64,000 nt of DNA from positions 82,539,575 through 82,603,574 of the forward strand of contig NC_034412.1 of the NCBI RefSeq assembly GCF_002078875.1, written 5' to 3'. The position numbers and the translations under genes are program-made. Under the pieces are notes generated by a model. The model was not told the DNA's origin, ran no database searches, and saw only the letters and a program-made list of their open reading frames with translations. Positions 30,774 to 42,500 of this stretch are shown piece by piece (position 1 is the stretch's first letter; every line of letters starts with the position of its first letter). The DNA comes from Numida meleagris (taxonomy: Eukaryota; Chordata; Aves; Galliformes; Numididae).

Positions 30774-32640
30774 CATTCAATTTTGACATCCCCTCTGCAG
30801 GTGTCCCCAGCCCCAGGCTGCTACCAGGGTCTTTCTTAACAAGGTTTCAGCCTGGAGGTTTGCTTTCAGTGGTGACTGAGCTGGCTGGAAGGGGTTGTGG
30901 CCTGCTCCAGTCAGCTCCCTAACATGGCAGCTGTGCTCCACACTCCTCCCTCCTGAAGAGGCAGGGAAGAATACCACAGGAAAAGGTAAAAAAAAAGGAG
31001 CAGTTTGGGAGCTCTATGAAGAACAAATAAGGTGAGTTTTCACTGAGTTTTGCCTTGTGGCCACAGAGTGAGTTAAAGATGAAATGAGGCTTGGGGTGTA
31101 TGTGCCATGCTACTGGTGCTGGGGGGTTTCTGTCCTTGTGTTGGTACAGGGAAGGGCATGAGTCGTACTTATTACAGAAACATTTTGACTGCTGTATAAA
31201 AGGCCTGAACGTCACGTAGAAGCTATATGGAGAGGAAAGCAAGTGTGTAGGAGTTATGCAGTTACATATTCTCCCAAAACGCATTTTCTTACTGTTTATC
31301 AGCGAGTGTAAAACAGCATTGGCTCCAGTAGCCACCAGGTGATGCAGACCCTGTGTGGAGGCACTTGGATGGCCACGAGCTCTGGCTGTAGGCCGATGCC
31401 ACCAGGGTGGCTGAGAGGGTCTTTGAGAGAGAAGTGGAGTTCTCAGACATAGTAATAATTAATTCCCTTAGGAGTATCTGATATCTGATGCGATTTGAAA
31501 AAAAAAAAAAAAAAAAGCAGGAATCGTTGCTCTTGAAATGCTCACTCTTCATTTCCAGTGTGGGCTGAATTTTCATGTATTTTCTCCTTATCCTTCATAC
31601 TTAAAATCATAAGACTCGTTTGAATTGTGAAAGCCTTCAAGATCAAGTTCAGCCATCAAACTCTGAGTTGCTAACTTGCCAAAACTGCTGCATTTTGGTA
31701 AATTACTTCCCTCCACTTAGCAAATTACAAAGAACACTGACTTCTCATAAGGGAGTGCTCCTCTTGTTCTTCTGGTACTGGAGTTATGTGGTTCTAGTTG
31801 ATACTTCCCATTCACAAGGAGATAACAGTTGCAGCAGCTGAAACAAAGTGACTCGGGTAGACGCCTTCTGAACATTGTAGCAAGTATAAGTTACATTCCA
31901 TCATTTAACTCATTAATTTCATCTGTTCCAGGGGGAGCAGAGTAAAACAGAGCAGTTGCTTTGTGCACAGCTGCATTCTGTGGGTTTCGTGCAGAGAGTC
32001 TGAATGCAGCTGAACATGCCATGATTAGGAAAATTCTTAGTGTTTAGCAGTGTTTTTTTTTTTTCTATAATGATTTTCACTGAGGGTGGCATTTACTGAG
32101 GGTAATTTTGAAGTTCAGCAGGCAAAAAAAGGATTGATCTTAAGTAGTTTTCTTCCACTTGCTCATTGTTAAATGTATTATTCTTTGTTCCATTAATTTT
32201 TTTCTTGAAATCTCATTCAAAAACATTTTATGTGAGACATAACCTACAATCACAGTGGTTGGAATTGCTTTGGGTTGCTGAGCAAAGTGAAACTCCTTAC
32301 AAGAGAGGGTCTCTGGTGTGGGTGGCCTAATGTGGGTGTGTTAAAACACAACTTCTTCTAATGGAGACCAAGTGTGACCAGTACCAGGTGATGGTGGTGA
32401 TGCTGCATTCTAGGGTAAAGCAGATAACAGAAATGAGAAAATCAAACAAAAATATGAGGAAGGGGGAGCGCTAATTTTCAAATCAGTGGTAGAAGTATGA
32501 GCTCTGAACACCAGAATATAACAAGAAGCTGAGCTGTGTAACACCTCTGTTTTCCTATTGAATAATAAGTTTGCCCTTGCAATAATGGGCACTTTTTGTG
32601 AGAGTACTAACATCATACAGAAAGTTCTATGTTAAGATGC

Positions 32641-32687
32641 AAAAAAAAAAAAAAAAATAAAAAATAAAAAAAAAAAATAAAAAAATC
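32641..32687. repeat. A-rich (A)n/(AAAAAT)n repeat
   Basis: 47 bp of A interrupted by single T residues; a possible poly(A) remnant, but no SINE or retrocopy body was recognised upstream. Confidence 0.9.
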
Positions 32688-32874
32688 CTAAACTTAAGAT
32701 CAAGAGGGGGAAGAAAGCTCAGAAGAGATGATTTCCGAGTTAAGAATCGGATGAAGCAGGCATGAATATTAACAAGGTGTTTTACTCTCTTGATTCTTTC
32801 TGGGTTAAAGAACCATGACTCCATGTGTTCTTAATATGAATGTGAAAATATTGCATAGTTTGGTGTAGTGGAAA

Positions 32875-33215
32875 TGCTAAGTCATGGCTTGAACTGGTGA
32901 TTGAGCACCTGGTGGGAAGGCAGGGCCAACCCAGGGAGCTCGGGTGCATGCAATGCACCTGTGTGACCAGAAGGGGCAGAGCCAGGATCTACTCCTTCCC
33001 AGACCTCATTTAAGGGCTGGCAGGGGAGGCAAGGGTGCCTTGCTGGAGATCCCTGTGTACCTGAGGCCTTCTGAAGGTAAGCAGCTTCTTTCTTTTATTT
33101 CTGTGCTCACGGCCATTGCATGTGAGCATATCCTCACTTGCTGTAGCCTAGGACCTTGTTACTCTGCTGTTATTGCTGCACTTTCCATCACGTTATGTTT
33201 GGTCACTTTCCCAGA
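32875..33215 (+). repeat. Interspersed repeat copy A (same family as the CLRN2 intron 2 copy)
   Basis: Aligns with the minus-strand copy at 13.3-13.6 kb through the ordered blocks AGTCATGGCTTGAAC, TGATTGAGCACCTGG, GACCAGAAGGGG, CCTCATTTAAGGGCTG and CTGGAGATCCCT, with weaker similarity to TTTCCATCACG near 33.19 kb. An internal hairpin, GGTGCAT/ATGCACC at 32,943-32,959, sits where copy B has a different one. The family name is not known to me; an old LTR is possible. Confidence 0.7.
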
Positions 33216-36028
33216 GTAAGTAATTATCAGACAGAGGATAGAAACAATGTACCTTTTCCAGTCAGAAAGGATAATGTTTTAACACTGGATTTTTATTTCC
33301 TGAATAAACAAGGCTATCATATGTTGTCAACTTGTCCCTTGTAGTAACACACAACTACTCGTATTTCATACGTGAGCAGGATGGTGCACCATTTTGATGG
33401 GGATGTTCTCCAACTGTACAAAAATGAAAAGACAGTACAGTCTTGGGCTTATTGTAGATTTTCATACTCATTTCTCTTCAAATTCCAACATATCTTGATC
33501 TTTTCCAAAGTATGTGATTTTTGAAACACTGCTTCTTACTTTTTCACCACCCATCTTTTGTACAAGGGCTCCACGGCAGCCATACTTCTGTGAAAATAGT
33601 GTTCAGCATTGAAAGCTGCACTGTAGCAGACTGATGATCTTTTACATTACATTTGGCTAAATCACACACTAAAGCCTTTAGCATTTAAAACAGAGAACAC
33701 AAGAGAAACACGATGAAACAAAAGGCTTTGAAAATAAGTTACAGACAATAAGTAGCAGATTAAGGTCTTTCCTTGCTTTTGCTCTCTGCTTGGATGGTGA
33801 CAGTGTTGGTTCACTGAATCCCCAGGAGGTTCTCTGCCTTTCTATCTTTTTCTGGTGTTCTCATATTCTGCCCAGCCCAAGCATGCCCAGTTTTTGCTAG
33901 GAAAATATTTTATTTTCCTTTCCAAAAGAAAGTTCTGCCCAACTCAGCTCATAGCAGTCAAGGTAAGGTAAAAATAGTATTTTTAATTGAGTTTAAAGTA
34001 TCTGTGCATTAGACTGCAAAGAAATGCATGCTATGCATATGTCTCTTGTGATGCTATAGGTGAGTGAGGTGACCCCTGGCTGTGTCTCATCCAGCTGAGC
34101 CTGGGGAAAACAAACGTATTTGAATTCCATATCCTTTTGCTTGCATCAGGAGTTAGAATACCTGTAATATCACTGCAGAAATTAAAAATGGGGTTCTTTT
34201 CCATATTGTCATCTTCCCTTCTTTCCCAAACAGTTACAATTGCTGTGAAGAAATTAGAGGTGCAAGGAGGAGTTAGTGGAAGGAATCAGGAGAGAAAGGG
34301 GAAGGAATACCACAACTGAGACACTAGTACCTGAAGAATTACTTGGGTAATGGGTAGAGGTGTTGAAAATGGAAGATAAAGTCCAGAATCAATCTGGAGC
34401 TGTAAGACAAATCCACCTCAACCGTTTTCCACCATAGCCTTCTTCCTCCTATGTCCTTTGTTATTTCCAGGCCTATTTTAATGACAGCTGCCTCCCTGTT
34501 ATGTCTCTTACAGCTGTCAGTTCTCTCTGCCTCTCTTTTAATTGAGGGGTGTAAGAGATGAAGTTCAGCCTGCATTCAGTTCTTCCCACTGTTCTGAACG
34601 CATGCAGATAACATAACCAAAATGAAATATCACATGGGGAATCGCTCTGAACGCAGTTATCAGTGCTTGCAGTGGTGATGAAACTGTCATTTCCTTAGTG
34701 TCCCAAGAAGAATGTTCTCCACTGTTCCTAGCTTAATAATAACATGATGTTGTGAAATGCTTTGTGGCAAGTGCAGTGAAAATGAAAATGTCCAATTTGT
34801 TACTGCAGACTGATCCTATCAGATCTAGAGCCCCGCTCTGCTGTTATTTAGAATTGTTCTTCAAATGCTTCCATTCATTGAAAAATCAGCTTTGGAAAAC
34901 TAAACTTGAAACAGATTTCTGGCTAATCAGGCATTTCTTGTCAAGTGAACTGATGTAAGATAAAGTAGATCTCATAGGTTTTGAAACAGATTCTAACAAT
35001 GGTAGTGTCACATCAACGATCCTTTTTAGCCAGCAGCACTAAGTTTGGGCAAGTCAACCTAAAACACTTTTTAGAAGTGTAACTATTTATACCTGAAGAC
35101 CCTACAGGTCCTAATGTAAAACTGAGTACAACTTTGGCTGCTACTGTCTGCCAGTCCCCGTTTCAGACTGGTTTTAAATTAACCCAGGTATGACAAGAAT
35201 ACAGGAGTCGTAGGTCAAGGTTCAGACTGAGCTATTTACTTTACTTTAGAAAAAGTTAAAACAAATTAACAATCACCTATAATCTTCTTCCCTACAAAGC
35301 TTCTCAGATGCTTAAACTGGTCAGCAAGGCAAAGAAAGTTTGCTTATTCAGTTAATTTTAATTTCAGCTACGTTTTGAAGAATGTTTCAAGTTAGCGTGC
35401 CTATTTCAGTCACAGTTTTTATATATCTTGTTCTTTTAGTACTTCATTCTTTACTTTTTTCCCCAAATGTCCTATGCTGCCTGCTCTAGGATACTGCATG
35501 CCAAAACAGGCAGTCTTGATTTTTTTGGTTCATTATGCGTACTTACATCTAGCTACTGAGCTGCCTGGAAATTAGAATGTTTTACACAAAAACAAAAAAA
35601 AGCAACGTTTACTCCTTAGGAGTCTCTTTTGCACTGTTGGAAACCAGAACTAAGGCTGTTTAAAGATGAGTTCTGGCAGTGGAGATGGTTACAATCTTCC
35701 CTCCTCTTGAGGATAAAACACAAAGATGTATGTGTGCGATAGCAAGTGTCAAGAGTCATGGAAATTACAGATTAAAAATCATTTATGTAGGAAACAGGAT
35801 TTGCGTCTTACAACTTCTGTTCTGAAAGAGTGTCACATTAGTGCACCATCATCTAAATGCATCATGGGTGCAAAGGAGATGGGAAAGGCTGTGTGCTGAC
35901 AGTGACCTACACACTGGGGCATGCCAAAGCTGCAGCCACGTCAGGCAGGATCTTCAGCTTGGCCATTTAGCTGTCAGCCATACAAGCTGCAGCTGCATGG
36001 AGCAAGGACTAAATGCCGTTGTTTCCAT

Positions 36029-36062
36029 CCCTACATAGAAATTCAGATGCCTCTATGTAGGG
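36029..36062. repeat. Perfect 11-bp inverted repeat, 12-nt loop
   Basis: CCCTACATAGA at 36,029-36,039 and TCTATGTAGGG at 36,052-36,062. The stem is uninterrupted, but too short for a typical microRNA precursor (60-80 nt with about 22-bp arms). Confidence 0.85.
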
Positions 36063-39000
36063 GAGAAAGAACAGAAGAAATCAGCAGCACTGAAACTTTT
36101 ATCCAGATTGTAAGCTGCAAATGGCAAATTCCCACTAACATCACCTGCTTCTCTGTTTGTTAAGAATGGGCATAAAAAGAGAAGTGTGGATATGAAACAC
36201 AGGTTCAAAATATGTGCCAAACAAAGAGGAACAATGTGCATGATGAGTAAGCAGCTGTGCTGAGTTCAGGTGGAATGTCTGGGGCTCGGTGTGCTTGAAC
36301 TGGGTGTGTTTCTGAGGACAAGGGATGAGATGCAGAGGAAGGAAGAGGAGAAAAGCCACTATTAGAAAAATCCACTATTTAGCAAATCTTTTTCTGGAGT
36401 TCGGAATGATGGCGTAAAATCATGAAAAGAATTATTTCACTTTGGATGATTAGAGAACAGGTGAAGAGCGTCAAAGCTTTTCTGCCTCTAATTCTTCAGG
36501 TTACAAGCTTCTCTGTTACTTTGTCAGTCATCTTTAACCATTGCTCCTGTTATCTATAGCTCAAGAGGCAAGCAGCAACGTCTCTGTGCCCTGCCACGCA
36601 CTGTCTTGTCACACTCAGAGAAAAGTAAATTATAGCCTGTTCTATGAGGATAAAACTGCCCTCTAGCACAGCCTCTGAGCCTTCACTCTCCCTCAAACAA
36701 GGATCCCTAAAGTTCGTGAATGGACATGAAATTGCTCTAGTGACAAAGCTATGGTTCCAATCAGCCTTTTTACCTAACAGTCTGAAAATCTTGCTCATCA
36801 TCTCTGCAGGTGAATGGAACTGGTGGTAGCATAAAGACAGGAGGAGAGAGTTGGAGGATGCAGTGAATTAGAGAAGCATAGGTGGCAGCACCAATAGCCT
36901 TTCTGTTTGGTTGCTAGCCCCGCATTCTTTCTACTGCACGCAGCAGTAACTCCCTGCCTTGCTCCAGACTGATCTTTTATGAAACTGCTTGGTGGGAAAG
37001 GATGGGGATGGATAGATTTTTTTCTTTTTCCTCTTCGTTTCTTAGAGACTTCGGGGGCGTCATGATCTCTTCTACCCTGTATTTTTTCTTCTAGTTGTAT
37101 TTTGTAGTATTTGCATGAACACCATTTTGATTCTAGATCTTCTTGAAATGATCCAGAGAAGTCAAATCCTACTTGGTTGCTATTGCTTTTAGGGAAACTC
37201 AAATGTTTAAATTGCCTTTGTACTTGTGTAGCTATTGATGACTTAAATGAGCTGTCATGCTCCTTATTTGGCTTTGACTGGAGTATGCTGGGGCTGCTGA
37301 ATGTGTTCTGTTATGCTACTGTGCAGTCCAGTTGCCAGTAATTAGACCCACCTAACTGTCATCCTATAGGCATATATTATTAATACAAAAAAAAAAGACA
37401 CAGATTTGTGTATCTTGTGACAGTAAAAGCATGTGGAGAGGCAAACAAATCAAGATCGAAGTGCTCAGAAAATGTTAAGTGGAAACTTAATTTATGTAAC
37501 CTAAGGTGCATATACTGTATTTCAGAATGGTAGTTCGTTGCTGAAAGTTCACTGATGGCTGACAAGTCACCAATGCAAACAAAAGCAAGAAGCTTTCTTT
37601 AAAGTCTCATAGAAGTCCAAGTCTGAGACAGAAGTCTTTGACAATGACATGATCAGATATTTTAGCAGGGTAGTTCTGCTATTGCTACAGAAGTAAAATC
37701 ACTGATTGTCATATAAGAAGACATTCTCTAAATAATTTCAACAGAAAAAAAAAAAAAAGAAAGGAAGCAAATGGAAAACAGTAAGAAAGTAACTCAGGCT
37801 GCACACATTTGTCATCTTTTTAATTGTGACTGAAATGATATTGTTTTTCTAAAGAAACATACATGGAAAAATTCCCATCTGTTTTGCCAGGATTTGTAGA
37901 AACTTATCTGTTGAGCTAGTTATTGATTCTGAGAGAGTAAAAGTATATACGTATACAACAAGACTTTCTTCTTTGTTTAAAAAGATTAATCATTTGTAGT
38001 GTGTGACGAGCATTTATATCCTATACTTTCTTTAGAAATACACTCTATCTGAATTTTGATAATCAAAAGATTGCTAGGAATATTAATGTGTATTCACCAC
38101 CTGCGAAGTATAAAACAAAACAAAAACCCAATAACATAAACATTTTTGCCAAATTACAGCTGAATTCAGAAAGTCATTTTATCACAGTAGATAAAAGTAT
38201 TAGTTATATTCACGCAGTGGCAAAATGCCATGTGCGTAATCTTTCTTACAGATCTATCATCCTTCATTCCAAGACTATGTGTTCGTTCTTAATATTTTAT
38301 ACTCCTGATGGTATTTATATTAACCTTTCCCACTGTTACCGCCCTTACTGCTGTCGTTTAAGTGGTAGCAGGTCTATAAAGTTAGTGGCAAGGTTCCTTA
38401 TACTCACTGAACTTACCTGCTTCTCTTTGCTGTTCAGCGCTGTTAGCCAGCAAAGTCAGTGCTGTAGATCTTCATAATATAGAGCTCTTCTCACTGAGAA
38501 AAGAATGAAGAAACTGTGCAAAGGAAGAATGGAGCTGAGAAAGGATAACGGTGGATACTGAGGGGTTGCCTCTTCTAGTAAGAGGGATTAATAGAGTAAA
38601 GAGTGGAGTCTCCCTAGACAAAAGGGATTTATCTGTATTATACCACAAGAATTCTTCCCCTCTGGGCTTATGAATGTTCTTCCAATTTGCTGAAGAGAAG
38701 AATCATGGTGGATTTTTTTTGCCTTTCTTGCAGTATATGTATGGAAGCTTGGGCATAGACAGTGTTGTTTTATACTAAATTTCCAAAAACACTAGAACAG
38801 GAAAGGAGGGATTTTTGTTAGGCTAAATAGGCACCTTTACAGTGGCAATGCAGAGGGGATGTTTATAATCTGAACAAAATATTCCTTCAGGCTGTGCCTG
38901 TCTAGCAAATTCTTGACCTTGTCATGATCCTTTGGTACCTGTCACTAAGACATGGGATAGAATAGGTTTATCTGGCTATGCTGAAAGGATGCCACTAGCA

Positions 39001-39551
39001 ACCCAAAATTATCTTTCTCCCTACAAACTGAATTTAAAAAGTCTTTTATGTATGGTAAGGAGAAACGAATTTATTGAAAATACTTGATCAGGAGAACATA
39101 TTTTAATAAAATTGAAGCAAAGTATTTATATTTTTTTTCTTCGCAACCTGCCGGCACTGTGCAAGCAGTACACAACAGATTGTTACAAGCATATTAGAAA
39201 CAATTGAAACAGTAGATCACACCAGTGAATGCTCTATCAACGTTAACTTAATTGGTGCCAGAGCAGGGATTTTTTAACTGTTTCATGGGGCAGATTGTAG
39301 TCTGATGGAGAGAATATGCTATTGTGTCTCCCTTTTCCCTGCAGTGAAACAGTGATGTTCCTTTCCCTTCCCAGGAAATTCTTGGATCATGATTTGAAAA
39401 TACTGTACTTGGACATTTAGGTCTGTGAAATTGGGAATAAGTCAATGTTCATATACAGAGAGTAGGGGATTCTGGAGCTGGTTCTGTTATTTTTCAGTTT
39501 GTTCATTTGTTTTTCTGCTGCCCATGTGGTTCCTTTCCTTCCTAGAAAATG

Positions 39552-39576
39552 AAAAAAAAAAAAAGGGGGGGGGGGG
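39552..39576. repeat. Poly(A)13-poly(G)12 purine tract
   Basis: Thirteen A followed directly by twelve G, within a longer purine-rich stretch (about 39,545-39,583). Long uninterrupted G runs are uncommon in bird DNA and prone to length error. Confidence 0.95.
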
Positions 39577-42500
39577 AAAGGAAGCTGTAGATATGTTATA
39601 GTTCTCAAATAACTACTAAGCGACTATTTGTCTTTCTCTGAAGCTAGGCTGCAAAGTGGGCGGATGTTCATTTTAGCACAACACTGAGTGTAAAGTTTAA
39701 CTTGCTCTTAAGAAATTGGGAGTATGCAGAAATGGAAGGGGCTTGATCACTGTGTCTTTGCTAAAGACTCCTTGAATTTCTGTAGGAAAAACTCCTCTGT
39801 ATACATTCAAGATACATGAAGTTACTCAGGTTTCAGCTGCAGAACTGTTGCACCTGTGATGCAAAAGGACCTAAACTCTCTGTATATGTGTAGCAATACT
39901 GACAAACAAGCTCTGCATCTTTTGTTGGCACCAAACCCAGAGATGGCAACAGGGCTGGAGTTGGGCTGCCCCTGCAACATGCTACCAGAGGCATTACCAT
40001 CAAGTTGCTGTCTTCTGCAGTAGCCTCCGGGGCAGTCTATTCAGCATGTGCTGTGCCTTCTGGCCCTCTTACTGAGGGACAACCAGGCAGAAGAGTGCAG
40101 GAGGGAGGGACAGACCCAGAGGGGGCGTCAGCAGCACCCCTGCTTGGCTGCTACCTTATGAACACCTCAAGCCTGTTTCCATTCACTTGTCCTCCAGGAT
40201 TCCAGATTTACTGTATGCTTGTTGAGTAAATGCAGGATTTACATCTGTTCTGCCCCTATAAAAGGTAGAAGTCTGCTTTGTAGTTTTCTGTGCACGCACT
40301 TAAGTAAAATTCCTGAAAGCAAACAAAAGGAAACTGTTTCCCCAAGTAGAAATGAGTGTATATAGGAGGTCTGGAACCTGAATAAAAAGCTTAAATTATT
40401 TAAGCTCCAAATAAGAGCTTATCATGGCAAAGGAAGCCTAAATGGGTCTGTAGCAATTAATAAATGGTGGAACGTAGATATTAATCTGCGTTAACAGCCC
40501 TTGTGATTGTGCTCTCAGGTAATTGTGCCTTTTTTTTGTTGCTGTTCGTTCTGTTCTCTTAGCATGCAATAAGCAATATGCAGACCTGCTGACATCACTT
40601 AAACTCAGCTGAATTCAAGACTACATTTTGAAGTTTATAGCAGGAAAAAAATGATTAATAAGCATTAATCTTGTCGCCACGGAAGATGACACATTCTACT
40701 TGTCTACATACAACATTCTGTGGGTGTAACTATAGAAGTGTTACGATTCTTAATATGCTTTCTGGCTTTGAAATGCCATTAAATGATGCTGTACCATATG
40801 AATAATAATATTTCCCAAACAAAGCAAATGCTTATCCCTGCTAAAAAATCTGAAAAAGAAAGAAATGTCACAGGTAATCTGTTAACTTGATTGGACACCT
40901 CTCCAAACTTTTAATTGCATTTGTAGTCTGTTTATACCAAGGGAATAATGTTTACTCAAATGACTGAATGCTGGGCACCTGTGTGCAATAAAGGGCAGTG
41001 AAGAAGCAAAGCTGGTTTAGTAGCTGTAGGAAGTGTTAAGCTTGTTTTATTATTATTTTGGCTGCCACTTGGGCCCATGCGCTCCTCCCCTCAGTCCAGG
41101 AGCCAGAAGCACCCCAAGCATTTACTTTGGAAAGTAAATCAATGAATAAAGGCTTAACACACTAGATTTATGTGTGCTGCCAGTTTCCAGGCAATGTAAT
41201 TATTGTCAGTTTTCTGCCTCCAGCCACTTCTTTAGCTTCTGGAAATAATGAGAGGATGTGTTTGGCCATGTGACATTTTGCCTTTGTAGAACTAGCCTCT
41301 ATTTCCCCCTTGGTGAGTCTTGCATTTTAAAGAGCTCTCACTTGTTCCTGCTTGAGACCTCTGTACAATACCATGTGACAAAAAAAATCATTTGAAAATA
41401 CTGTAGCTGAAGTGGCTCTCCACATCACAAAGGAAGCTGAGAAATCAATGTTGAGCTTGGATCCATGGAATTATGCTTAAATAAACTGGAAGTCAAAAGA
41501 TGCAATACCTCAACTTTGCAGAAAGCTGGGGAGTGGCGGTGTGATAGATGGCTTTGATTCATGAAGGCAAGGTGCTGCACAGTCAATCCGTCCTGAAAAT
41601 CACTTATTAGAGACTTTCTTGCTTTCTTCTCTTTCTTATCATTGTCCCCTCCTGACACCATCAGCTTGGAATGATCCCAAATGCTGCAGTATGAATGGCT
41701 GTCCTGGTGGCAGCGCTCTGAGCTGTGTACTGGGAAGCCCAGAGTTAGCAATGGTTTAGCGTTGTACAGAGGCAAGGCTTTGTGCTGGCTTGTAGTGCTG
41801 ATCTTGCTGAGGAGGACATGTGTTTCCTGAACATCCATTTCACATTTCTTTAAAAAGCAGGATTGGTCTTGTTTTGTAATTCTGTGGTGCTGTGAGAAAT
41901 GATTGGTGAAATCTGTTGCACTGTAATTTGAATGTGTGAAGTCATAGAGGTTAAAGTAGTACACAGCTTTCAGTATTGTGTTTGTGTTTTGTCTTCTTTT
42001 CCTCATAGTACTGTAAACTTTGGATCAGAATATTCACGGAAGTGTATTTGAAACTAATAATGCATGTTTGTCTTAGGAATAATATTCTGGTGTGATGGTG
42101 TTGTCAACTTCTTGTAAGAAAGGAGAAGAGATGCATCTCTTGCAGTGCAGGGTTTGCTTGCAGGAGAGAATGTGCTCTGCAGTGCCTGAGGTCAGACCAA
42201 CTGGTGGCCGCAGAATTAGTGATCTGTATTTCATGGGGAGGGAGGAGAGAAAATACCTTGTGCGAAACTACAAGAAGATTACTGCTTGTCTATAGGAGCA
42301 CTCTCTCAGCTATGGTTCCTTTAATCCAGGCTTCTTTTTCTCTAGTTTGTATGTAAAAGAGGTCAGCTCAATCTCTTTTATTCCTGCTAAGATTGACTTG
42401 GTTTTCATTGTTGGGTAATTTATGTTACAAACTAGGAATGTAACAAACACTTTTTGAGAAATGGAAATATCTTTAAAGTTTCTTTCAAAATTTACAAAAA

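Larger units (their letters stand above)
26961..32874. other. Intergenic, downstream of QDPR
   Basis: No recognised gene. It holds a 140-codon minus-strand open frame (29,950-30,372) without known homology, a 10-bp inverted repeat near 30.75 kb, a 19-A tract at 31,498-31,516 and an A-rich block at 32,641-32,687. Local GC rises near 30.6-30.9 kb without CpG enrichment. Confidence 0.7.

Noticed and set aside
31193..31201. TATAAAAGG in intergenic DNA as a promoter
   Set aside because: No downstream exon or transcript structure supports it; the motif is expected by chance in A/T-rich DNA.
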